The notes: generated from the sequence alone by a model not told the origin. Positions 40,874-49,890 are shown, counted from the stretch's first letter. The stretch is DNA of 64,000 nt from Leptospira inadai serovar Lyme str. 10 (GCF_000243675.2 NZ_AHMM02000015.1:248001-312000), one strand, 5' to 3'. Made by a program: numbers and translations.

Positions 40874-42436
40874 ATGAAATTTCCTCCCCAAGCGATCGCA
40901 TTTTATATTCCCAATTCGAAATTCCGATTCCTAACTTCTAGGTCGACTCGGGAAACCTCGGAATATCTTCGAACTACGCTTCATAAGCTCTCGCAAGTGT
41001 TTCCGAAACTCCCCATCTATTCCAATACTCGATTTGACGAGAGCCTTCCTTTGCAGGACCTCGCTCATGAATTCGGTTTTACGGAATTCGTACCGATCGA
41101 TTCGGAATCGGAGGCTCATTTTTTTTCGACGATCGCCGAACAATTACTCCCCTCGAGAACGGGGGATCCGGATTGGGACGAGGCTAGTTTTATCGTTCTA
41201 GACGGAATCTTTCCCTTATTAGATCCGAATCTAAGTCGCGAAATCGCAGAGAGACACGATACGTTTCTGGCGCACTATTCTTATTCCGAAAATCTTCCCG
41301 TCGGAATCGTTCCTCGAATCCTTTCGCGGGAATTCGTTCGAAGTCTTCCGGCTAATTTTACCGGAAGCACTCAGGATTTCTTAGCTAAGAATATCAATCA
41401 TTACGATACGGAAATTTTTTATCATTCGCCGGACTTGAGACAGTGGCGTTTGGATTTTTCTCTTCTCGACCTTCGTTCCGTTTTACTCGTGAACTCTTTC
41501 CTCGCAAAAAAGAAAGATTGGAAGTACGAGGAAATTTTACCCTTTTTACTTTCCGATCCTCAAGCGTTTCGCGTAGGACCGAGTTATCTGGAACTGGAAC
41601 TCTTCGGAGGAAAACTTAGGGAATCGCCTATTTATCCCGCAAGTAAACTCAGGGAAAATGGACCGGAGAGCCGCATAGAACCTTCTCTTTTGAATTCCCT
41701 GATCGAGCAGCACAGATCCAATTTCGGAACCGAATATAGCGTTTGTTTCGGCGGTTTGGGGGAACCCATATTACATCCTCAACTTCCGGAATGCATCGAC
41801 ATTGTCTTAAAATCAACGTCGTTAAACGAATTATTTATCGAAACCGACCTGGTCGACGATATCCGAAACTTGAAACAAAGTTTCGAGAATCGTACAAAGG
41901 AAGAGCTATCGAAAGTCAGCCTCATCGTTAATTTAAGTACCTGGAATAAAAAAACGTATACCGCTTTGTACGGATACGATGGATTCGATGCCGTCGTTCG
42001 AAACTTGGAAGAGATTTCGCAGGTTCTTCCCAAGTCCTCCATTTATCTTCAATTTCTAAAATTAAAAGAGATCGATTCGGAACTAGATTCCTGGTACGAA
42101 GCCGCGGAGAAGGCAGGATACGGAATCATTCTTCAAAAGTATAATTCGTACGCCGGGAAATTGCCCGAACGTAGGGCCGCGGATCTGACTCCTTTGGAAA
42201 AGGAATTTTGTTGGCACCTAGCCAGGGATCTCTACGTAAATGCGGACGGGTCGGTCGCAATATGCAAGCAGCAACCGGGGACCGCATCCAGAAGTCTCGG
42301 AAATCTAAATTCGCAATCCTTGCTGGATATTTGGAAAAAAGGCCATCCCTTCTTTGCACTCTCCGCAAGCGGAAAGCACGAAGAGATCCCTGCGCCTTGC
42401 CTTACTTGCGATGAGTGGTACACTTTTAACGCATAA
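40874..42436 (+). CDS. Spiro-SPASM protein
   Basis: 520 residues, matching the spirochaete-specific spiro-SPASM family. The C-terminal third resembles a radical-SAM protein with a SPASM domain: GGLGEPILHPQLPECID is like the SAM-binding GGEP region, and a SPASM-type cysteine set lies in FCWHLARDLYVNADGSVAIC and CLTCDEWY at the end. The CxxxCxxC motif that holds the catalytic cluster of radical-SAM enzymes is not present where expected, so radical chemistry is doubtful. The N-terminal half is unlike known domains to my eye. The next gene overlaps its 3' end by 26 bp, which ties it to surface-sugar synthesis. Confidence 0.85.
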   Translation: MKFPPQAIAFYIPNSKFRFLTSRSTRETSEYLRTTLHKLSQVFPKLPIYSNTRFDESLPLQDLAHEFGFTEFVPIDSESEAHFFSTIAEQLLPSRTGDPDWDEASFIVLDGIFPLLDPNLSREIAERHDTFLAHYSYSENLPVGIVPRILSREFVRSLPANFTGSTQDFLAKNINHYDTEIFYHSPDLRQWRLDFSLLDLRSVLLVNSFLAKKKDWKYEEILPFLLSDPQAFRVGPSYLELELFGGKLRESPIYPASKLRENGPESRIEPSLLNSLIEQHRSNFGTEYSVCFGGLGEPILHPQLPECIDIVLKSTSLNELFIETDLVDDIRNLKQSFENRTKEELSKVSLIVNLSTWNKKTYTALYGYDGFDAVVRNLEEISQVLPKSSIYLQFLKLKEIDSELDSWYEAAEKAGYGIILQKYNSYAGKLPERRAADLTPLEKEFCWHLARDLYVNADGSVAICKQQPGTASRSLGNLNSQSLLDIWKKGHPFFALSASGKHEEIPAPCLTCDEWYTFNA

Positions 42437-44027
42437 AAGACTCGGCTCCCTGTATGCGTTCATACAGGCGAGGACGAGTTCGACTCGCCTCCCCCGAAAA
42501 GTACTGAAGGATCTTCCGGAAGGTTCCGGAAACGCCTTGCTGGATCATATCCATTTTCGAATCAGTAAGGTTCTACCTCAATCCCGCATCGTTTATGTCG
42601 TGCCGGAGGAAGATTTCGAATTGGAAGCCTTTCTTTCTTCCAGGAATAGACGAGTTTTCTCCGGACCGTTAGAAGACGTGAGAGCTCGATACATTCTCGC
42701 AGCCTCGAAATTCGGCGCGGAAGCTGTCCTTCGCTTAACGGGTGACAATCCGTTTTACGACGTAAAACATCTAGGACTGCTTTTACTATCCTTCTTACAA
42801 GGATCTTCGCAGCTATCATACTTCAAAGGATTACCCTTAGGAATGGGGGGAGAAGTTTTTCGTACGGAAGCTTTGCTTTGGGAGCCGCAAGACGGATTGG
42901 AGGAGCGACATAGGGAACATGTCAGCCTACATATTAAGGAGCATCCGGAAAAATTTCGAATTACTTCCATCCCAGCTTTGCTAGCGGAGGAGGATTCGGA
43001 TAGAATTCCGCGTTTCCGTCTGACCGTCGATACGCCGGAAGATTTTCGAACAATGGAGGCAATCTTAGAGGGACCGGCAAAATCGATCGGGAACACAAAA
43101 CCTGAAATTCCGGATTGGGGTGTGGGAGATCTTCTTAAATGGGAAGCGGATTTTCCGAAACTATTCCGGGAAAATGCAAGCGTTCCTCAGATAAAATTTT
43201 CTCTTCCTAGGGTAAACCGAAAGTCGAAAGGCAAGATCGCACTTCTCGTCGCTCCCGCAAAGGAATTCGGCAGCGGCCATGAAGCAAGATCGCATATTTT
43301 ATATTCCCTGCTTCCCGACCGAGATTGGGAACCCACATTGATTTCCAAGTTTCCAAAGGACGGCGAATATCAAGGATTAATAATCGACTACAGGGATATA
43401 AGTATTCCGATAGAATATAAGAAAACAAAATTATTGCTTTTGGATCATTTCGGAGCGGAACGGAAAATTCATCCCCATTTCGATCTATTACCCCATCCAC
43501 TGAATCGTGGAGACTTTGACTGGAGTAATATTTTGCTCCCTCCTTCCCTTACAAGTTCCGCATTAAATCCGACACAGGAGGAAATGGAAGAATATGAATT
43601 CTTTTGCTACGCCGGCACGATCGAAAAGCGACAATCGAACGACTTGGATCGAATTCTACTTCGGCAATCACCATCCGGAAAAATCCTAAGAGTCGGCGGA
43701 ACTCCTCCCGCCGCAGAGAACGCAAGAATCGAACATGTCGATAGACTTTCCACGAACGATTATTTAACGGCGCTTAGAGGCTCAAAACGATTTTTCGGAT
43801 ATTTCGGACAGAGTCTATTCGAAGCCTTATATCTTGGAATCCCATCCGCTACGTTCGGAATCTCCCCCGTTCATGAAACTCTTTCGTCCATGTTGGAGGA
43901 AGACGCAGGAATTCCGTATTACAAAAACATCGGTTCCGCAAAATTTTCCGTCGGAACGCGAGCCCCCGGAGCCGGCGGATATGATAATATATTAGAATAT
44001 ATAGATTTTCTGTTTTATCAAAAATGA
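42411..44027 (+). CDS. SpsF-like nucleotidyltransferase fused to SpsG/PseG-like domain
   Basis: 538 residues from the ATG at 42411, which overlaps the spiro-SPASM stop by 26 bp; a TTG at 42354 is less likely. The first half (to about 230) is a SpsF-type cytidylyltransferase: AFIQARTSSTRLPRKVL, RLTGDNPF, RFRLTVDTPEDF. The second half (from about 265) looks like SpsG/PseG: GSGHEARSHILYSLL, a central LLLLDHFGAER segment and a GYFGQSLFEALYLGIPSATFG segment near the C-terminus. SpsF and SpsG are separate proteins in Bacillus. Together they suggest making and transfer of a modified surface sugar. Confidence 0.85.
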   Translation: MSGTLLTHKRLGSLYAFIQARTSSTRLPRKVLKDLPEGSGNALLDHIHFRISKVLPQSRIVYVVPEEDFELEAFLSSRNRRVFSGPLEDVRARYILAASKFGAEAVLRLTGDNPFYDVKHLGLLLLSFLQGSSQLSYFKGLPLGMGGEVFRTEALLWEPQDGLEERHREHVSLHIKEHPEKFRITSIPALLAEEDSDRIPRFRLTVDTPEDFRTMEAILEGPAKSIGNTKPEIPDWGVGDLLKWEADFPKLFRENASVPQIKFSLPRVNRKSKGKIALLVAPAKEFGSGHEARSHILYSLLPDRDWEPTLISKFPKDGEYQGLIIDYRDISIPIEYKKTKLLLLDHFGAERKIHPHFDLLPHPLNRGDFDWSNILLPPSLTSSALNPTQEEMEEYEFFCYAGTIEKRQSNDLDRILLRQSPSGKILRVGGTPPAAENARIEHVDRLSTNDYLTALRGSKRFFGYFGQSLFEALYLGIPSATFGISPVHETLSSMLEEDAGIPYYKNIGSAKFSVGTRAPGAGGYDNILEYIDFLFYQK

Positions 44028-44334
44028 AGATATTCAATTTTGCGCGGATCGGACGGGAAGCAAGATTAGCGATTTTATCCGGAGCCCTCCAGAGCCGTAA
44101 CAAAACTAAAAATAAAAAGGCTACCTCTGGATACCCCGAATCGTTCGGTATTTTCCGGAAAGGAACAGATTGTATTTTAAACCGTTCTTTTCTACGGCTC
44201 CGATCGAAGCGGATTTATTATTCGATTGAATGACTCTCTGAATATCCTACAGATCTAAACCGTAGGCCCGGAGTTTTTGAAGATTGCAGGCGATCAATGC
44301 ATCCCGGACCTTGCGCAACCAGGAAAATAAGTGA

Positions 44335-44364
44335 TTGCACGTTGAGTGGAGTTGCTGTCATACT
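44335..44364 (+). promoter_or_regulatory. Promoter of the lipoprotein gene at 44408
   Basis: TTGCAC at 44335-44340 and CATACT at 44359-44364 with an 18-bp spacer. The expected start point is just before or within the palindrome at 44372. Confidence 0.5.
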
Positions 44365-44371
44365 TTCCTTG

Positions 44372-44389
44372 TAACCGTTAAAACGGTTA
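44372..44389. promoter_or_regulatory. Perfect palindrome at the predicted start point
   Basis: TAACCGTTAAAACGGTTA has perfect 8-bp arms around AA. It follows the predicted -10 box by 7 bp and precedes the ATG at 44408 by 18 bp, a position where a bound repressor would block transcription; it could also act as a short mRNA hairpin. Confidence 0.5.
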
Positions 44390-44407
44390 AAGGCTTCGGG
44401 AGTTTTT

Positions 44408-45229
44408 ATGGTAAAGAGAATCGTACACAATCTGACTCTTCCCTTGATTGTAGCGTCTTTTATTCAAATTTCCGCCTGCACTGCTGCGAATCCGCATCCC
44501 AGAGAGATCGCCATAGGCGAGGAAAAGATTAGCGTCACTCTAAAAATCGATGAAACATTCAAACCCCAAATTTTTTATCCGTTTGGAACAAGTGCATTCG
44601 AAACCGTAAAAAAACCCCAATGGATCCCGCTCGAAGAATCTCCGAATATTCTTCTGAAGCCGTTCGTCGGACTCTTTCGGCGAGAGACAGGAATCCTGCT
44701 CCAAACGGCGCCATCCCAGTCTCAGTCGATCATGATCCAGCCCGTAAATTTACTCGTAGCGGATAGCATGGCCGCCTTCGCTGAATTTAGAATTTACTAC
44801 AAATTCTCCTCGGGAGAAACGACGGAAGATCGGTTTAGCGTGGCCTGTAATCAGGAATTTCCGACGGCAGCCTATCCTCGCGCCCTCATGGAAGCGGCTT
44901 CGAACCGAGCAGCCGCTTACTATTATCATCGCTCGAAAGTTGAGCCTCAGGGCAAACTCCCGGCTTACTATAAGGCAAAAAGTGGATTCCTGGAATCGCC
45001 GGTCACTTATGTTCTGAATCTATTTAAGAACAATCCGGAAATCACGGTCGTTTATTTTGAAACCGCAGATTCCGCCTTATCATATCTTCCCAAAGAATTC
45101 GAGACGACTGGCTGCCTGATGTACACGAATAATATAGGCGGAGGGGTCCGTTGCGTAACCCCGCAAAAAATCAAAATCCCGGCGAAATGGTCCAGTAAAC
45201 TAACTCAGACTCCGATCGAGCCGAATTAG
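44408..45229 (+). CDS. Lipoprotein of unknown function
   Basis: 273 residues. The signal sequence ends QISAC (Cys24), and GGGAG lies 5 nt before the ATG. The mature part is mixed alpha/beta with no motif I recognise; three cysteines in the second half (one in FSVACNQE, two in TGCLMYTNNIGGGVRC) could form disulfides. It is transcribed alone from a promoter with a perfect palindrome at the start point and converges with the Yip1-like gene. Confidence 0.75.
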   Translation: MVKRIVHNLTLPLIVASFIQISACTAANPHPREIAIGEEKISVTLKIDETFKPQIFYPFGTSAFETVKKPQWIPLEESPNILLKPFVGLFRRETGILLQTAPSQSQSIMIQPVNLLVADSMAAFAEFRIYYKFSSGETTEDRFSVACNQEFPTAAYPRALMEAASNRAAAYYYHRSKVEPQGKLPAYYKAKSGFLESPVTYVLNLFKNNPEITVVYFETADSALSYLPKEFETTGCLMYTNNIGGGVRCVTPQKIKIPAKWSSKLTQTPIEPN

Positions 45230-45307
45230 AATATCCGACGGAGAAGATTAGGATTCTTTAATCCACGTTGAAAGAACAAAGATGAGTTGTTAATCGACTC
45301 TTTCGCA

Positions 45308-45970
45308 TTACTTCAAAGAAATGGTAATCAAGAAAACGAACAGAGCAAGCGGGAAAGACCAGGTTAGGACTGCCTTTCCGGTATTTAAACCGAAGCAGGA
45401 TTTTAGCCCTTTCATAAACAGAATCGCCTGAAGTAGAAACCCCGCTAATAAAAAGATCCCGTTTAAACTCAGAAAGAACACCAGCTTAAATGTATCCTCC
45501 CTAAAGCTAGCCGGAGCGATATTGAATAGGAGAAGGATCGGAAAGAAGGAAAGAAGAATATAAAAATTACTTATTGCCGTAATCCCTAAGATCCTGAAAT
45601 AGGATTTCCTTTCTTCTCCGAGTAACCAAAGAAAGATATGACTCAGACTTCCGGCAATAAGCATCGCAAGAAGAAAGGAAAAAACAAGGGTAAAAAGATT
45701 CCAAGGAAAGACGTTAAACAGAAACATCGAAAAAGAGATTTTTCCCTCGTTATAGTAGGTGCGCATGACTGACGAAAACGACTGAACCTTTTTCCAATTG
45801 GCAAACGAAACGAGCAAATTAAATACTATGTATGTAATTAAATACAGGCCTTGGATTCTCAGAGTGCGAAGCAAAAAGATCGCGGGCTTGATCTCCAAGA
45901 TCGTCTCAGGACGGATCGAGTATCTCCAGTTCTGTTGAAACGCATCGGAATAAATCTTTAAAAACTTCAA
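45308..45970 (-). CDS. Yip1-family membrane protein
   Basis: 220 residues, about five membrane helices with the YIP1 pattern (long first soluble stretch, then helices near 35-55, 85-110, 115-140, 145-170, 195-218). A paralogue with the same layout is encoded at 59434-60090. It is the last gene of a minus-strand unit: anti-sigma-like protein, TPR lipoprotein, Yip1 protein (gap of 3 bp to the TPR gene). Bacterial Yip1 proteins have no settled function; the recurrent pairing with a TPR lipoprotein suggests they work together. Confidence 0.8.
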   Translation of the reverse strand: MKFLKIYSDAFQQNWRYSIRPETILEIKPAIFLLRTLRIQGLYLITYIVFNLLVSFANWKKVQSFSSVMRTYYNEGKISFSMFLFNVFPWNLFTLVFSFLLAMLIAGSLSHIFLWLLGEERKSYFRILGITAISNFYILLSFFPILLLFNIAPASFREDTFKLVFFLSLNGIFLLAGFLLQAILFMKGLKSCFGLNTGKAVLTWSFPLALFVFLITISLK

Positions 45971-45973
45971 ATT

Positions 45974-46630
45974 CTAATCCTCTATAGATTCGTTCGAAAA
46001 TAAGTCGACCATTCGCTTAAACGCATCCGATTTCTTTTTATCTTTCGAATAGATTGCGGACAGCCGAGCGTAAGCCAATGCGGTTTTCCTACCGACGATA
46101 CGCATCTGATTATATGCCATAATCGCACGATCCAGCCGTTTAAGATCCTCGAATAATTTACCTTGAATAAAAAGGACATCCAAATTTTCCGCATCCGAAC
46201 GGAGAAATTCTTCTACTGAAACCAGAAGTTTTTCCTTGCTCGACGTATCTTTTGCAGTTGCATATTTGCATCTCAAAAGAACGGACCAAACGTTTAAATT
46301 TTTAGGATTGGATTCAAGAGCCTCTTCCAGAATTTTTTCCGAATTCCGAAAATCCTTTTCGTAATAATAGATTTTTCCCAAATGTAAAGCGGTGTCCAAA
46401 AAATCCGGATCATCTTTGTAGATTCGTTCTAACGCCTGTCTTGCTTCCTGGATTCGATTCGATTTATAGGATTCGATGGCGGACGTGTACGTTTTTCTTT
46501 TCTCTTCGGAACTCATGGAGCCGCAGCCTACAAGACTTAGGAAAAAACCTAAGAATAAAAGAACAACGAGACGTGGTTTTTGCCCGATCGGAAGCATTGA
46601 AGGGATTTTCAAAAAACTATCTTGATACAA
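45974..46630 (-). CDS. TPR-repeat lipoprotein (copy 1)
   Basis: 218 residues from a TTG with GGAG 9 nt upstream; an ATG 33 bp further in also gives a good signal peptide. The lipobox is LVGC (Cys36). Tetratricopeptide helices fill the rest, with segments like AIESYKSNRIQEARQALERIY and NLDVLFIQGKLFEDLKRLDRAI. A clear paralogue lies at 58673-59299 (shared DPxxxDTALxxGKIxYxxxDF and DxENLDVLxIxGK patterns). It is followed after 3 bp by the Yip1 gene and preceded by the HxxxCxxC protein, all on the minus strand. Confidence 0.85.
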   Translation of the reverse strand: MYQDSFLKIPSMLPIGQKPRLVVLLFLGFFLSLVGCGSMSSEEKRKTYTSAIESYKSNRIQEARQALERIYKDDPDFLDTALHLGKIYYYEKDFRNSEKILEEALESNPKNLNVWSVLLRCKYATAKDTSSKEKLLVSVEEFLRSDAENLDVLFIQGKLFEDLKRLDRAIMAYNQMRIVGRKTALAYARLSAIYSKDKKKSDAFKRMVDLFSNESIED

Positions 46631-46645
46631 AAGGAAAGTCTCCGT

Positions 46646-47161
46646 TTATTTATGAAACCAGGATCTTAAAAGCGCGATAGCACCCATCGCCAAAGGACCG
46701 ATGACAATTAGATAATAGAAGAATAAAACGGATTTCTTCTTTTGGATAAAAAAGGAAATCGTTTTATAAAATTTAGTCCCCTGCTCCTGAAATACGAAAC
46801 TACTCGGATTTGGGTCCCCCAAAAGATTTTTCTTGGAAAATAAATTTTTGAATTCGGGATGTGTTTCAAGATATTCATCGACTACCTGGGAACACAAAAT
46901 GCACTCACGTAAATGACGAAGATAAATTTGATCCGTTTCATTCCCGGGTCGGAAGCTCTCTATAGCCTCGCTCCAAAAGTCCACGGAACCGATTTTTAGA
47001 TTGCAGACCGGTCCTGGCGGCTCGGGAAACTCGGAGATTTCCTCCTCACCAACCTTAACCTTCGAATCGATCCTTTCAGCAACAGGAAGATTCTTTTTGG
47101 GCTTCGCAGGAGCAGGAGTCTTCCCTTTATTAGAGTTAGCAATTGGATTCGATTTTTTCAT
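46646..47161 (-). CDS. Anti-sigma-factor-like zinc-finger membrane protein
   Basis: 171 residues. After a basic, proline-rich N-terminus comes HLRECILC (His83, Cys87, Cys90), the HxxxCxxC zinc motif of anti-sigma factors (zf-HC2), and one membrane helix near the C-terminus (about 145-165). Such proteins hold an ECF sigma factor at the membrane, but no sigma gene is present in this window. Its gene starts the minus-strand unit with the TPR lipoprotein and Yip1 protein. A C-terminal fragment of a similar protein is recognisable at 61470-61616. Confidence 0.75.
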   Translation of the reverse strand: MKKSNPIANSNKGKTPAPAKPKKNLPVAERIDSKVKVGEEEISEFPEPPGPVCNLKIGSVDFWSEAIESFRPGNETDQIYLRHLRECILCSQVVDEYLETHPEFKNLFSKKNLLGDPNPSSFVFQEQGTKFYKTISFFIQKKKSVLFFYYLIVIGPLAMGAIALLRSWFHK

Positions 47162-47215
47162 AATCTACACTCGAAGGTTTTGATAGTATTCAGAAAGTTT
47201 TGCACAATTAGGATT

Positions 47216-47323
47216 TCAGAAAGAGCGTTTCACAGCTTCCTTCAGTCCTCCGTTGTCGTAGCCCTGCGCTCCTTGTAGGATCGCCTTTATTAATGCTACT
47301 TGGCTTTTGCGTTTTTTCCTCAT
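47216..47323 (-). pseudogene. Cassette scar 1: header fused to tail
   Basis: A 35-codon reading frame starting MRKKRKSQVAL, as in the other cassettes, that continues 28 or so residues into the header and then joins in frame to the last codons of the shared tail (SF, stop). Everything between (over 1 kb in the intact cassette) is missing. It is too short to be listed as a normal ORF and is best read as a deletion product of a former cassette. Confidence 0.75.
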
Positions 47324-47542
47324 TCTGGGCGGCCCCCTCACTTCGCTCCGGGTCACGCTGCTCCGGGCTCCGCTTTCGCTACGGTCTCAGCGGCTCCTTT
47401 CTTTTAATATTAACCGTTACCCGGAAACGCTGCGACTGCTTCGCACCCTACACACCGTTGCCGCGGGGGGAAGTAGAAAATTCTGGCTGAAATACTTAAC
47501 GTTCGGAAGATAATGTCAAGAATTATATCCCCTTTTAGGATT
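47324..47542. repeat. Cassette spacer, copy 1
   Basis: About 219 bp containing CGGGTCACGCTGCTCCGGGC, a CTTTTAATATTAACCGTTAC block and ATTATATCCCCTTTTAGGAT. It is a near-identical copy of 48962-49178 and 49574-49790, with more changes than those two have between them. Confidence 0.85.
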
Positions 47543-48961
47543 TCAGAAAGAGTGATCGTAGTGAAAGCTCGAATTTCGGTCCCTAAAAGAAGAGTCAGAT
47601 AGTGTTTTCTCGTTCGCTATATATGCGCTTTCATCTGCTACTTTAGTTTTTGCGAGGCTCACCCTGTTCTTTTGACCGTTCTCGCGCCACTGATCAAAAA
47701 GTCTCTGACTATTAGGTTTCTCAATATCCAAAGCTAATCGTTGATTACTAATATATTCTGAAGTTTCGGCGCTTGTCAAAGGTCTTGTTTTGGCTATTTC
47801 ATTTAAACGCTCATTCCTATTATTAGCTTTCTCCAGAGAGTCTATAGCAAATCGTTCTGCTGAATTTAATGCAAAGCCTCTCTCTTGTTTAAAGTTAATT
47901 GCGGAGATAGTTCCATGAGAATCTAATTCCCGGTTAAAGAATTGGAGATCCGTTGAAAAACTCCCTTTAGTAATTAGATTATTAGCGCGCTCATGAAGAC
48001 CTGTCAAAAAGCTACTAGGGTCCACTAGTTCTGGTAATTTCTTCGCACTGTTACTTTCAATCGAAAAGGTTGAAGACATTAAACTCTCTTCCGATTTTGC
48101 GCTTCCTGATCCGCTAATTCTAGTATAACCTATTGGAATAACCGTTTGCGGTGCATTCGGATCTACACCCAAGCCATCCCTGGTAGCTGTAGGCTCGGAA
48201 AGTACCTGCTCCTCTTCCTTCGTCCGAGTCGCCTCATAACCGGCACCTAACACATTTGTCGCATTCTGCTGGTCCGGAGTCACCGGCCAAGAACTCGGAT
48301 CATAGGGACTAGCCTCATTCGAAGTACCGCTCGTCCGCTCAGTCTGCCTCGTCTCAGGAATATACTGGTCTCCCCCGGCCATCGCCTGGTTCTGGTTCAC
48401 ATCCGCATAAAAGTTATTGTTAAACGTAACATTACCGAAACTACCAGGATCATTCAGATTCCCGGTCACCGATACCGCCGTCGCATTATAATCCGTCACA
48501 CTGATCGTCGTATCCCCATTCTCCGAGATCGTAACCGAACCTCCCAGTTGCGTCTCTTCTTCCGTTCTCTGATACGTCAAGCTCGGACCCTGGTGTTGCC
48601 CCACATTCACCATTACTCCGTTCGGATTGCCTCCCGTCATGTTGATGCTACCACTGAATCCGCTTGCCGGATCATACTTTAAATTACCAGCTTTCGTGCC
48701 TATGTTAAACGAAGTAGAGCCGTGCTCTGAAAAATTGGCCCCCACGTTCAAGCTCGACGGACCCACGCTTACCCCCCCTCCAAATCCGCTCTCATCGCTA
48801 TACGATACGTTTACATTCAAACCGTAGGGATTCATATACGCGCTACCAATTCCGCTGATCGCTCCGGTCAGGGCTCCCTTCAGTCCTCCGTTCTCGTACC
48901 CCTGTGCTCCCTGTAGAATCGCTTTGGTTAATGCTACTTGGCTTTTGCGTTTTTTCCTCAT
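47543..48961 (-). CDS. Orphan 3' cassette of the long secreted protein, alternative tip
   Basis: 472 residues. After MRKKR, residues 6-269 repeat the header of the 1673-residue protein (its 1172-1434) almost word for word, at protein and DNA level, up to the motif DGLGVDPN. The next ~200 residues are unrelated to the long protein's tip: hydrophilic and helical, with ELVDPSSFLTGLHERANN and LNSAERFAIDSLEKANNRN. The last 40 residues are also encoded in two other tails downstream of this array. There is no signal peptide, so alone it would not be exported. It could serve as a silent store of an alternative tip, used by recombination into the long gene. No immunity-sized gene follows it. Confidence 0.8.
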   Translation of the reverse strand: MRKKRKSQVALTKAILQGAQGYENGGLKGALTGAISGIGSAYMNPYGLNVNVSYSDESGFGGGVSVGPSSLNVGANFSEHGSTSFNIGTKAGNLKYDPASGFSGSINMTGGNPNGVMVNVGQHQGPSLTYQRTEEETQLGGSVTISENGDTTISVTDYNATAVSVTGNLNDPGSFGNVTFNNNFYADVNQNQAMAGGDQYIPETRQTERTSGTSNEASPYDPSSWPVTPDQQNATNVLGAGYEATRTKEEEQVLSEPTATRDGLGVDPNAPQTVIPIGYTRISGSGSAKSEESLMSSTFSIESNSAKKLPELVDPSSFLTGLHERANNLITKGSFSTDLQFFNRELDSHGTISAINFKQERGFALNSAERFAIDSLEKANNRNERLNEIAKTRPLTSAETSEYISNQRLALDIEKPNSQRLFDQWRENGQKNRVSLAKTKVADESAYIANEKTLSDSSFRDRNSSFHYDHSF

Positions 48962-49178
48962 TTTGGGCGGCCCCCTTCACTTCGTTCCGGGTCACGCTGC
49001 TCCGGGCTTCGCTTTCGCTACGGTCTCAGCGGCTTCTTTCTTTTAATATTAACCGTTACCCGGAAACGCTGCGACTGCTTCGCACCCTACACATCGTTGC
49101 CGCAGGAGGTAGCAAATTCTAACTGAGATACTTAGCGTTCGGAAGATAATGTCAAGAATTATATCCCCTTTTAGGATT
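48962..49178. repeat. Cassette spacer, copy 2
   Basis: 217 bp, almost identical to 49574-49790 and close to 47324-47542. It lies between a header start (48961) and the tail at 49179-49297. Confidence 0.9.
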
Positions 49179-49573
49179 TCAGAAAGAGTGATCGTAGTGA
49201 AAGCTCGAATTTCGGTCCCTAAAAGAAGAGTCAGATAGTGTTTTCTCGTTCGCTATATATGCGCTTTCATCTGCTACTTTAGTTTTTGCGAGGCTCAACC
49301 CGCTTTCGTGCCTATATTAAACGAAGTTGTACCATGTTGCGAGAAATTGGCCCCCACGTTCAAGGTCGATGGACCCACACTCACTCCCCCTCCGAATCCG
49401 CCCTCGTCGCTATACGATACGTTTACATTCAACCCGTAGGGGTTCATATACGCGCTACCCATTCCGCTGATCGCTCCGGTCACAGCTTCCTTCAGTCCTC
49501 CATTCTCGTATCCCTGCGCTCCTTGTAGGATCGCCTTGGTTAATGCCACTTGGCTTTTGCGTTTTTTCCTCAT
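49179..49573 (-). pseudogene. Cassette scar 2: header fragment joined out of frame to tail
   Basis: An ORF starts MRKKRKSQVAL at 49573 and follows the header for 92 residues to FNIGTKAG, then meets a stop at 49295-49297 because it is joined there, out of frame, to a tail copy (49179-49297, identical in layout to 47543-47661). The junction bases are GAGGCTCA, shared with the other tails. Its header matches the full-length gene (STLNVGANFSQHGTTSF) better than cassette 47543-48961 does. The middle of the header and the tip are deleted. Confidence 0.8.
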
Positions 49574-49790
49574 TCTGGGCGGCCCCCTTCACTTCGTTCC
49601 GGGTCACGCTGCTCCGGGCTTCGCTTTCGCTACGGTCTCAGCGGCTTCTTTCTTTTAATATTAACCGTTACCCGGAAACGCTGCGACTGCTTCGCACCCT
49701 ACACATCGTTGCCGCAGGAGGTAGCAAATTCTAACTGAGATACTTAGCGTTCGGAAGATAATGTCAAGAATTATATCCCCTTTTAGGATT
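49574..49790. repeat. Cassette spacer, copy 3
   Basis: 217 bp, the third copy of the spacer between tail and header, followed by a tail copy at 49791-49909 that has no header: it is joined at GAGGCTCA to an IS256-type transposase remnant. Confidence 0.9.
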
Positions 49791-49890
49791 TCAGAAAGAG
49801 TGATCGTAGTGAAAGCTCGAATTTCGGTCCCTAAAAGAAGAGTCAGATAGTGTTTTCTCGTTCGCTATATATGCGCTTTCATCTGCTACT

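Larger units (their letters stand above)
44028..44407. other. Intergenic stretch with promoter and palindrome only
   Basis: 380 bp without a convincing gene. A weak hairpin (CCAGAGCC with GGCTACCTCTGG) lies near 44090-44135 with no T-run, possibly ending the upstream operon. The 3' part holds the promoter and palindrome listed separately. Confidence 0.45.
47162..47542. other. Upstream region of the HxxxCxxC unit, mostly cassette remains
   Basis: This gap holds a 35-codon scar of a cassette (47216-47323) and a spacer copy (47324-47542). The promoter of the 47161 unit must be within or close to this repeated DNA, so cassette rearrangement may affect its expression. Confidence 0.6.
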
